Origin: Bacteroidota bacterium
GTDB taxonomy: Bacteria > Bacteroidota > Bacteroidia > Flavobacteriales > Flavobacteriaceae
Direction: 5' to 3'
Assembly: GCA_947447375.1 (NCBI GenBank)
Contig: CANFJB010000001.1
Span: 237,241 to 301,240 of the forward strand
DNA length: 64,000 bases
Made by a program: the position numbers and the translations under genes. Shown piece after piece: positions 9,039 through 16,112 of this stretch. Position 1 is the stretch's first letter; each line of letters starts with the position of its first letter. Below the pieces are notes generated by a model. The model ran no database searches. It was not told where the DNA came from and was given only the letters and a program-made list of their open reading frames with translations.

Positions 9039-10906
9039 TTTTTTACAATCAATAATGGAATGCCTATTTTATGGCGTAATTTATCTACGGTAGTTCCGAA
9101 AAGTAAGTCTTTAAATCCTGTATGCCCGTGAGTCCCCATTACTAAAACGTCAAAATCGCCTTCGTTAATAATTGCTGGAATCACAGAATTTGGTTTTCCA
9201 AAGCCTAATTTTATAGCAACATTAATTCCTTTTTTAGATAATATTTCTTTGTACTCTTCCAATAATTTTTCGTCAATTAAGGTTTCATGGTCGTCAATAT
9301 TATCGCCATAAACCATTGCTCCTACCGTTTCTACCACGTGAATCAAAGTATATTTTGCTTCAGCACCACCCAACTGAAAAGCATTATTTAATGCTGATTC
9401 ATCGGCACTAGAGAAATCAACTGCAACAGCAATATTTTTTCGAGTGTAGTTTTCGTTTTTAGAAAATTGTAACTTTAAATTGTGTGGCGAATGATTTAAA
9501 ATCGCGAGTTTTGTTTTAGAAATAAACGGTTTAAATACTATGTAAAGTAACAATAGTAAGAATCCAAAAGCGATTGGAACTACCGTAAACCATAATAAAG
9601 TAGGGTTCTCCGAATTGATTAACCAACCATTAATTTCATCAAATACCAATTTTATATTCAACGAAACGATTATAATTGCCACCAACCAAGATGCTATTTC
9701 TGTAGTTCGACTGATGTGAAATCCTTTCATTTTACTTTTATCACTCACAAAATGGATCAAAGGGATAATTGCAAATCCGAGTTGTAAGCTTAAAATTACC
9801 TGACTGAAAATCAATAGTTTTCCAGTAACCGCTTCTCCAAAAATGGTGATTATAATTACAGCTGGGACAATTGCAATTAATCGGGTTATTATTCTACGGA
9901 CCCAAGGTTGAATTCTTAAATTCAAATAGCCTTCCATCACTATTTGACCTGCTAAAGTACCTGTAATTGTTGAACTTTGACCCGCCGCAATTAATGCAAC
10001 TGCAAATAAAATGGGAGCAAATTTACTTCCTAAAAGTGGTTCTAAAAATCGATAGGCGTCTTGAATTTCAGCCACTTCAAACATTCCATTTTTGTAAAAT
10101 GTGGCTGCAGCCAATATTAAAATAGCAGCATTCACGAAAAAAGCTAAATTGAGCGCGATAGTAGAATCTATTAAATTGTATTTCAAAGCTTGCCTAATTC
10201 CTTTGTTGGTTCTTTCGAATTTTCGAGTTTGTACCAAAGAAGAATGCAAATATAAATTGTGTGGCATCACGGTGGCGCCTATTATACCAATGGCAATATA
10301 CAAAGCTGCTGAATTGGGCATCGAAGGAATTAATCCATAAATAACCTTACCTACTTCAGGTTGTGCTAAAAACATCTCTATTAAAAAGGAAATTCCAATT
10401 ATTACTACTAAAACAATCACAAAAGCTTCCATTTTTCGAATGCCTTTATTAATTAGAAATAGTAATAAAAAAGTATCTAAAACAGTAATTAAAACCCCTT
10501 GAATTAAAGGAATTCCAAATAATAAATTGATCCCAATTGCCATACCTAAAACCTCAGCTAAATCACAAGCGGCAATAGCAATTTCGGCTAAAAAGTATAA
10601 GATGTAATTTACAAACGGAGAGTAGGTTTCTCTCGAAGCTTGCGCCAAATCACGCTGGGTAACGATTCCCAATCGTGCGCTCAAACTTTGTAATAACAAA
10701 GCCATTAAATTACTCATCAATAAAACCCAAAGTAGTGCATAACCAAACTGACTTCCGCCAGCAATATCTGTAGCCCAATTTCCGGGATCCATATAGCCCA
10801 CACTAATTAAATAGGCGGGTCCAAAAAAAGCAAGTAACTTTCTAAACCCCGTTTTTTTATTTTGGGTAGAAACCGATTCGTTAACTTCTTCGAGTGATTT
10901 GCTCAT
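9035..10906 (-). CDS. mntH: NRAMP-family divalent metal transporter fused to a universal stress protein domain
   Basis: 623 residues, longer than the ~410-430 of standalone MntH. The NRAMP part (about 20-470) has GYMDPGNWATD (Asp40-Asn43) in helix 1 and VMPHNLYLHS in helix 6, the canonical metal-binding residues, so Mn(II)/Fe(II) proton symport at the inner membrane is expected. After a linker, residues ~475-623 form a UspA-like domain with the nucleotide-binding pattern G-x2-G-x9-G-T (GTHGHTGF, then GTTVDK) and a C-terminal IPLLIVK strand. The fusion may couple transport to ATP or stress status; this is inference. A TAnnTTTG element lies 16 bases upstream. It is convergent with the HupE-like gene. 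Confidence 0.93.
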   Translation of the reverse strand: MSKSLEEVNESVSTQNKKTGFRKLLAFFGPAYLISVGYMDPGNWATDIAGGSQFGYALLWVLLMSNLMALLLQSLSARLGIVTQRDLAQASRETYSPFVNYILYFLAEIAIAACDLAEVLGMAIGINLLFGIPLIQGVLITVLDTFLLLFLINKGIRKMEAFVIVLVVIIGISFLIEMFLAQPEVGKVIYGLIPSMPNSAALYIAIGIIGATVMPHNLYLHSSLVQTRKFERTNKGIRQALKYNLIDSTIALNLAFFVNAAILILAAATFYKNGMFEVAEIQDAYRFLEPLLGSKFAPILFAVALIAAGQSSTITGTLAGQIVMEGYLNLRIQPWVRRIITRLIAIVPAVIIITIFGEAVTGKLLIFSQVILSLQLGFAIIPLIHFVSDKSKMKGFHISRTTEIASWLVAIIIVSLNIKLVFDEINGWLINSENPTLLWFTVVPIAFGFLLLLLYIVFKPFISKTKLAILNHSPHNLKLQFSKNENYTRKNIAVAVDFSSADESALNNAFQLGGAEAKYTLIHVVETVGAMVYGDNIDDHETLIDEKLLEEYKEILSKKGINVAIKLGFGKPNSVIPAIINEGDFDVLVMGTHGHTGFKDLLFGTTVDKLRHKIGIPLLIVKN

Positions 10907-10922
10907 ATATAAATAATTACTC

Positions 10923-10930
10923 CAAATATA
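10923..10930 (-). promoter_or_regulatory. -7 promoter element for mntH-like gene
   Basis: On the minus strand this reads TATATTTG, a full match to the Bacteroidota -7 consensus TAnnTTTG, 16 bases before the ATG. No convincing -33 TTTG was seen at the usual spacing. Confidence 0.55.
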
Positions 10931-10992
10931 CGAAACGATTTAAATTTCTAATTACTATTTTTAACACATAAAATAATCAAATCTAAATTGAC

Positions 10993-11000
10993 TAATTTTG
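10993..11000 (+). promoter_or_regulatory. -7 promoter element for lycopene cyclase
   Basis: TAATTTTG matches TAnnTTTG and lies 19 bases before the ATG at 11020. A TTG occurs just upstream but not at the ideal -33 spacing. Confidence 0.5.
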
Positions 11001-11019
11001 CATCATTAGATTCTAATAA

Positions 11020-12165
11020 ATGAAACATTACAATTACATTTTTGCAGGAGCAGGTTTGTCAGCTTTAATGACGGTGTATAAGATGGTGAAATCGGGTAAA
11101 TTTTCCGATAAAGCCATTCTTTTATTAGATGAAAATCCTAAAAAAACAAACGACCGAACTTGGTGTTTTTGGCAAGAAAAAAATGAGACTTGGGATGCAA
11201 TTATAACAAAAAAATGGAATTCAGCGCTTTTTGCCAATCAAAATCAATCGGTTAATATCGATTTAACTCCCAATAAATACAATCAAATTCGAAGTGTCGA
11301 TTTTTATAATTTTGTTTTAAATGAAATTTCAAAACACGATAATATCACATTTGAAAATCAAAAAGTAGTAGATTTTGAAGAAAATGAAGCTTCAATTGTT
11401 CTAAAAACGGAAACCGATTCTTATTCTTGCGATCAATTGTTCAATAGTATTCTGAATCCGTTTGAAGTTGAAAATCAAAAGCAATATCCGCTTTTGCAAC
11501 AGCATTTTATTGGATGGTTTATTGAATCCGAACAAGAAGTTTTCAATTCTGAACAAGCAACATTCATGGATTTTTCTGTTGAACAAAAAGGAAATACACG
11601 TTTTATGTACGTACTTCCAACCTCAAAAACAGAAGCACTTTTAGAATATACGCTATTTTCAAAATCGATTTTAGAAACTAAAGAATACGAATCGGAAATT
11701 GAGATTTATTTAAAACAGTTGGGGGTTACCAACTATAAAATTGTAGAAAAAGAACGCGGAAGTATTCCAATGACGTGTTTCCCATTTTGGAAAAACAACA
11801 CCAAAAGGCTACTAAATATTGGTTCTGCAGGCGGTTGGACAAAAGCGAGTACTGGATACACTTTTAAAAACGCCGATAAAAAATCAACGCATCTAATCCA
11901 ATTTCTTCAAACTAAAACCGACTTTAGACAATTTCATAAAATAAATAAATTCTGGTTTTATGACTTGCTATTATTAGACATTTTAAATAGAACTAATGAA
12001 ATGGGTTCAAAAATATTCTCCGCACTATTTACAAAACCCAATCCACAGTTGAATTTTAAATTCTTAGATGAAGAAACAACCTTTGCCGAAGATTTAAAAG
12101 TGATTTGGAAATGTCCAAAACCAATATTCATCAGAGCCTTTTTTAGAGTTTTTCTAAAAATTTAG
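11020..12165 (+). CDS. crtY: Lycopene beta-cyclase (CrtY family)
   Basis: 381 residues. N-terminal dinucleotide-binding segment YNYIFAGAGLSALMT, then LLLDENPKKTNDRTWCFW, a signature of the bacterial CrtY lycopene cyclases, and later GSAGGWTKASTGYTF and a C-terminal FIRAFFRVFLK. The enzyme cyclises the ends of lycopene to beta-ionone rings, giving beta-carotene, the precursor of zeaxanthin, the yellow pigment of many flavobacteria. It normally acts at the membrane and uses a bound flavin without net redox change. No other carotenoid gene is nearby, so the pathway must be split. It has its own -7 element. Family assignment is strong. Confidence 0.92.
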   Translation: MKHYNYIFAGAGLSALMTVYKMVKSGKFSDKAILLLDENPKKTNDRTWCFWQEKNETWDAIITKKWNSALFANQNQSVNIDLTPNKYNQIRSVDFYNFVLNEISKHDNITFENQKVVDFEENEASIVLKTETDSYSCDQLFNSILNPFEVENQKQYPLLQQHFIGWFIESEQEVFNSEQATFMDFSVEQKGNTRFMYVLPTSKTEALLEYTLFSKSILETKEYESEIEIYLKQLGVTNYKIVEKERGSIPMTCFPFWKNNTKRLLNIGSAGGWTKASTGYTFKNADKKSTHLIQFLQTKTDFRQFHKINKFWFYDLLLLDILNRTNEMGSKIFSALFTKPNPQLNFKFLDEETTFAEDLKVIWKCPKPIFIRAFFRVFLKI

Positions 12166-12229
12166 CGTTTGTCAATAGCATTATAACAAAACTTTATAAT
12201 TGAAAATTATTTCTTGATTCTAATCTTTG

Positions 12230-12237
12230 TAACTTTG
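12230..12237 (+). promoter_or_regulatory. -7 promoter element for bacilliredoxin
   Basis: TAACTTTG matches TAnnTTTG, followed by C as is common, and lies about 41 bases before the ATG at 12279. Confidence 0.55.
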
Positions 12238-12278
12238 CAGAACAAAAATAAAATCAACAATCTAAATCATAAATAATT

Positions 12279-12689
12279 ATGTATCCAGAAGAAATGGTAC
12301 TTCCAATGCAAGCTGAACTTACAGCGGCAGGATTTCAAGATTTACACAGCGCCGATGCTGTAGAAAACGCATTAAAAGCAGACGGTACAACACTTGTAGT
12401 TGTAAATTCTGTGTGTGGTTGCGCCGCTAGAAATGCACGTCCAGGAGTTAAAATGAGCCTTGAAGGCGCTAAAAAACCTGCTAATTTAGTAACTGTTTTT
12501 GCCGGAGTTGACAAAGAAGCCGTTGATGCCGCTAGAAAACACATGTTTCCTTTTCCTCCATCATCGCCAAGTGTTGCGTTGTTCAAAAATGGAGAATTGG
12601 TTCACATGTTGGAACGCCACCACATCGAAGGTCGCCCAGCAGAATTAATCGCGGAAAACTTACAAGACGCTTTCAACGAATATTGTTAA
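12279..12689 (+). CDS. Bacilliredoxin, BrxA/BrxB (YphP/YqiW) family
   Basis: 136 residues, full family length. Thioredoxin-like protein with the redox motif Cys46-Gly47-Cys48 in NSVCGCAARNARPG, and MFPFPPSSPSVALFKNGELVHMLERHHIEGR, typical of the family. In Bacillus such proteins remove bacillithiol from S-bacillithiolated proteins. Bacteroidota members also occur in organisms that make bacillithiol, but whether this host does cannot be judged here. It is monocistronic: own -7 element upstream and a strong hairpin terminator just downstream. Very high conservation makes the family call secure; the thiol substrate is inference. Confidence 0.92.
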   Translation: MYPEEMVLPMQAELTAAGFQDLHSADAVENALKADGTTLVVVNSVCGCAARNARPGVKMSLEGAKKPANLVTVFAGVDKEAVDAARKHMFPFPPSSPSVALFKNGELVHMLERHHIEGRPAELIAENLQDAFNEYC

Positions 12690-12705
12690 TTCGAAAACCT
12701 ACTAC

Positions 12706-12742
12706 AAAAACCTCTTATTATTCATTGATAAGAGGTTTTTTT
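12706..12742 (+). terminator. Rho-independent terminator after bacilliredoxin gene
   Basis: Perfect 8-bp stem CCTCTTAT / ATAAGAGG with a 9-base loop, preceded by A-rich and followed by a T-rich run, 16 bases after the stop codon. Confidence 0.9.
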
Positions 12743-12776
12743 ATTTTCAAATGGGTTCATTTCCAAATTTTCAAAT

Positions 12777-12784
12777 TATCTTTG
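12777..12784 (+). promoter_or_regulatory. -7 promoter element for trhO
   Basis: TATCTTTG followed by CC, matching TAnnTTTG, about 58 bases before the ATG at 12843 and after the preceding terminator. Confidence 0.5.
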
Positions 12785-12842
12785 CCTTCGAATTCTACTA
12801 TTTAGATTCTACATCATTTTCTTAACTTAAATTGTTTATAGC

Positions 12843-14198
12843 ATGCAACTGTACAACACCTTAAGCGCAGAAGAAAGAGCCATCATGATTGATGATGCCG
12901 GAAAACAAAGACTAACTTTGTCGTTCTATGCTTATGCGCAAATTTCAAACCCCACTCAATTTCGTAACGATTTATTCCTTGCTTGGAACAAACTCGATGT
13001 ATTAGGAAGAATTTATGTTGCCCATGAAGGGATTAACGCCCAACTTTCATTACCAGCAGATAATTTTTATGAATTCAAAGACACCATCGAAGTTTATGAT
13101 TTCATGAAAGGTATCCGATTAAATATTGCCGTAGAGCAAGACGATCTTTCCTTTTTAAAATTGACTATTAAAGTACGTGATAAAATTGTTGCCGACGGTT
13201 TGGTGGACGAAACTTTCGATGTTACTAATATAGGAATTCACCTAAAAGCTAAAGAATTTAATGATTTACTCGAAGATCCAAATACGATTGTGGTCGATAT
13301 GAGGAATCATTACGAATCAGAAATTGGTCATTTTACCAATGCTATAAAACCTGATGTTGATACTTTTAGAGAAAGTTTGCCAATTATTGAAAACCAACTT
13401 TCAGAACACAAGCAAGACAAAAAATTATTGATGTATTGCACCGGAGGAATTCGATGTGAAAAAGCAAGCGCCTATTTTAAACATAAAGGTTTTGAAAATG
13501 TGTACCAACTCGAAGGAGGGATTATAGAATACACTCGACAAGTAAAAGCCGAAGGTTTAGAAAGTAAATTCATCGGGAAAAACTTTGTTTTTGATCATCG
13601 ATTAGGCGAAAGAATCACTGACGATATCGTTTCGCAATGCCATCAATGTGGCGCTCCTTGTGATGTTCATACAAATTGTGCCAACGAAGGTTGCCATTTA
13701 TTGTTTATACAATGTGACTCTTGCAAATCCAATATGGAAGGTTGTTGTTCAACAGAATGCGTGTCGATAATTCACCTTCCGGAAGACGAACAAAAAGCTA
13801 TTCGCAGAGGAATAAAAAACGGAAATAAAATATTCAAAAAAGGAAAATCTGAAGTATTAACGTTCAAAAATAATTCAGATAACCAAACTGTTTTTGGAAC
13901 CAATGAAAAAAAACCAATTGCAACGAAAACTCCAAAAATTAAGAAATTATACATTGGAAAAGGAGAACACTATTTTCCAAAATCAAACATTGGACAATTT
14001 TTAATTGAAGAAAATGAAATTAATATTGGCGACCAATTATTAATAAAAGGAATTACAACTGGAGAACAAAAAATTGAACTTACAGAAATGTTAGTCAACG
14101 GAACCGATTCAAAAAAAGCGGTTGCTGGTGAAACTTGTACCTTTAAATTGCCCTTCCGAATTCGATTATCTGATAAATTATATAAAATCATTGAATAA
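12843..14198 (+). CDS. trhO: tRNA uridine(34) hydroxylase TrhO (rhodanese family) with extra C-terminal barrel domain
   Basis: 451 residues; the usual TrhO is about 320-350. N-terminal acylphosphatase-like domain (FYAYAQI, YVAHEGINAQ), a rhodanese domain with DMRNHYESEIGHF and catalytic Cys199 in MYCTGGIRCEK, and a Cys-rich segment (about 266-308: CHQCGAPCD, CDSCKS, CCSTEC) as in the family. TrhO makes 5-hydroxyuridine at the wobble position of certain tRNAs with O2. Residues ~358-449 (IGKGEHYFPKSNIGQF, NIGDQLLIKG, LSDKLYKI) look like the small beta-barrel found at the C-terminus of U32-peptidase-family proteins, which include TrhP, the alternative enzyme for the same modification. Core call is secure; barrel homology is by eye. 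Confidence 0.93.
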   Translation: MQLYNTLSAEERAIMIDDAGKQRLTLSFYAYAQISNPTQFRNDLFLAWNKLDVLGRIYVAHEGINAQLSLPADNFYEFKDTIEVYDFMKGIRLNIAVEQDDLSFLKLTIKVRDKIVADGLVDETFDVTNIGIHLKAKEFNDLLEDPNTIVVDMRNHYESEIGHFTNAIKPDVDTFRESLPIIENQLSEHKQDKKLLMYCTGGIRCEKASAYFKHKGFENVYQLEGGIIEYTRQVKAEGLESKFIGKNFVFDHRLGERITDDIVSQCHQCGAPCDVHTNCANEGCHLLFIQCDSCKSNMEGCCSTECVSIIHLPEDEQKAIRRGIKNGNKIFKKGKSEVLTFKNNSDNQTVFGTNEKKPIATKTPKIKKLYIGKGEHYFPKSNIGQFLIEENEINIGDQLLIKGITTGEQKIELTEMLVNGTDSKKAVAGETCTFKLPFRIRLSDKLYKIIE

Positions 14199-14215
14199 TT
14201 TCTGTAATTAATTTC

Positions 14216-14252
14216 AAAAACCGCTATTACTACTATTGTTATAGCGGTTTTT
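14216..14252 (+). terminator. Rho-independent terminator after trhO
   Basis: AAAAACCGCTAT pairs with ATAGCGGTTTTT around a 13-base loop, 17 bases after the stop codon. Its symmetry would let it work on both strands. Confidence 0.9.
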
Positions 14253-14367
14253 CTATTTTAGAAAAAGTTTAAACTTTTAAACTTTTAAACCTAAAATTAA
14301 AATAATATCTTTACACATTAATCGTTATGAACTTACGTTGTGCAAGTCACAACACCACAATATAATT

Positions 14368-15639
14368 ATGGCATGTACAAGTTGTTCAACTTCTGATGGC
14401 GGAGCGCCAAAGGGTTGTAAAAATAATGGGACTTGTGGCACCGATAGCTGCAACAAATTAACCGTTTTTGACTGGCTTTCAAACATGAGTTTGCCTAATG
14501 GTGAAGCTCCGTTTGACTGCGTGGAAGTACGTTTTAAAAATGGAAGAAAAGAATTTTATAGAAATACTGAAAAACTAACTTTAAGCATTGGAGATATTGT
14601 GGCAACAGAATCTTCTCCAGGTCACGATGTTGGAATTGTTACCTTAACTGGTGAATTAGTAAAAATTCAGATGAAGAAAAAAGGGGTCAATCACACTAGC
14701 CCTGAAATTCTAAAAATATACCGCAAAGCATCCCAAAAAGACATCGATATTTGGTCGGCAGCGCGAGATAAAGAAGAACCAATGAAAGTTCGAGCTCGCG
14801 AATTGGCGATTGCTCAAAAACTTGAAATGAAAATTTCTGATATCGAATTTCAAGGCGACGGACTGAAAGCTACCTTTTATTATACTGCCGAAGCAAGAAT
14901 TGACTTCCGTTTGTTAATCAAAGATTTTGCTAAAGAATTCAATACTAGAATTGAAATGAAGCAAGTTGGTTTTCGTCAAGAAGCCTCTAGATTGGGAGGA
15001 ATTGGTTCATGCGGGAGAGAATTGTGTTGCTCAACTTGGTTAACCGATTTTAGAAGTGTAAATACCTCAGCTGCACGTTACCAACAGTTGTCACTAAATC
15101 CTCAAAAATTAGCAGGACAATGTGGTAAATTGAAATGTTGTTTGAATTATGAGTTGGATACCTACATGGATGCGCTGAAAACTTTCCCTGATTTTGACAC
15201 AAAATTAAGTACAGAAAAAGGAGACGCCGTTTGCCAAAAGCAAGATATTTTTAAAGGATTAATGTGGTTTGCTTACACCAATAATTTTGCCAATTGGCAT
15301 GTATTAAAAATCGATCAGGTTAAAGAAATTCTAGCTGAAAATAAATTGAAAAAGAAAGTTTCATCTCTTGAAGATTTTGCACTAGAAATAGTTTCTGAAC
15401 CTGAAAAAGATTTCAATAATGCTATGGGACAAGAAAGTCTTACGAGATTTGATCAGCCTAAGAAAAAGAAAAAACCAAATAGAAATAACAAACGTCCGGG
15501 TGAAAATGCAATAGTGGGGAACAACAATAATAACAGACCTCAGCAGAATAAAAACCAAGGAAAACCTTTTGGAAATAACAAAATCAGACCGAACGAAAAT
15601 AAAATTAAACCTAATAATAACAATGAGCCTAAAGAGTAG
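14368..15639 (+). CDS. ricT: RicT/YaaT-like PSP1-domain protein
   Basis: 423 residues from ATG 14368 (MACTSCST); a TTG 30 bases upstream in frame gives a leader not seen in the family, so the ATG is preferred. The PSP1 C-terminal domain has EARIDFRLLIKDFAKEFNTR, then Cys motifs GSCGRELCCSTW and GQCGKLKCCLNYE, which in B. subtilis RicT bind an iron-sulfur cluster in the RicA-RicF-RicT complex affecting RNA processing. RicA and RicF are not seen nearby, so the Bacteroidota role is open. The N-terminal MACTSCS-rich start adds further Cys. The last ~50 residues are Asn/Lys/Pro-rich low complexity. The gene overlaps gldH by 17 bases, suggesting coupling. Confidence 0.88.
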   Translation: MACTSCSTSDGGAPKGCKNNGTCGTDSCNKLTVFDWLSNMSLPNGEAPFDCVEVRFKNGRKEFYRNTEKLTLSIGDIVATESSPGHDVGIVTLTGELVKIQMKKKGVNHTSPEILKIYRKASQKDIDIWSAARDKEEPMKVRARELAIAQKLEMKISDIEFQGDGLKATFYYTAEARIDFRLLIKDFAKEFNTRIEMKQVGFRQEASRLGGIGSCGRELCCSTWLTDFRSVNTSAARYQQLSLNPQKLAGQCGKLKCCLNYELDTYMDALKTFPDFDTKLSTEKGDAVCQKQDIFKGLMWFAYTNNFANWHVLKIDQVKEILAENKLKKKVSSLEDFALEIVSEPEKDFNNAMGQESLTRFDQPKKKKKPNRNNKRPGENAIVGNNNNNRPQQNKNQGKPFGNNKIRPNENKIKPNNNNEPKE

Positions 15640-16108
15640 TTTTCTTTTTATTATAATTGCCGGACTCTTAATTTCTTGTGATAAAAAAAGGGTTTTTGAC
15701 GAATACAAGTCAGTTGGTAACGCATGGAATATGAAAAAAGAAGTCATTTTCGAACTTCCGAAAATCGATACTTTAAAAAAATATAATTTATTTATTAACC
15801 TTCGAGCAAACGACGATTATAAATTCAATAATCTGTTTTTAATTGTTTCGATGGAGCAGCCAAATGGGCTAACCAAAGTAGATACTTTAGAATATGAAAT
15901 GGCCGATGTAGATGGCGCTTTACTTGGCGATGGATTTAGCGATATTAAAGAAAGTAAATTGTATTATAAAGAAAATGTGAAATTCAAAGCATCTGAAAAT
16001 AATAAAATTCACATCAAACACGCAGTACGTCAAACAGGCAAAATCGTGGGAGTTCAAGATTTAGAAGGAATTACCGAAGTTGGTTTTAGAGTCGAATCAA
16101 TAGAATAA
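15623..16108 (+). CDS. gldH: Gliding motility lipoprotein GldH
   Basis: 161 residues from ATG 15623; the upstream in-frame ATG at 15569 would put extra residues before the signal peptide. Signal MSLKSSFLFIIIAGLLISC has a lipobox with lipid-attachment Cys19. The body matches GldH: KKRVFDEYKS, LRANDDYKFNNLFLIV, GDGFSDIKE and the C-terminal GVQDLEGITEVGFRVE. GldH is a lipoprotein required for gliding motility in Flavobacterium johnsoniae and linked to the machinery that also serves type IX secretion. It starts inside the 3' end of the RicT-like gene and ends 4 bases before the PBP1A gene, so the three are probably cotranscribed. Confidence 0.9.
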   Translation: MSLKSSFLFIIIAGLLISCDKKRVFDEYKSVGNAWNMKKEVIFELPKIDTLKKYNLFINLRANDDYKFNNLFLIVSMEQPNGLTKVDTLEYEMADVDGALLGDGFSDIKESKLYYKENVKFKASENNKIHIKHAVRQTGKIVGVQDLEGITEVGFRVESIE

Positions 16109-16112
16109 AAAT

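Noticed and set aside
12690..12842. Small gene between bacilliredoxin and trhO
   Set aside because: The spacer is explained by a terminator and a promoter; no frame of useful length was seen.
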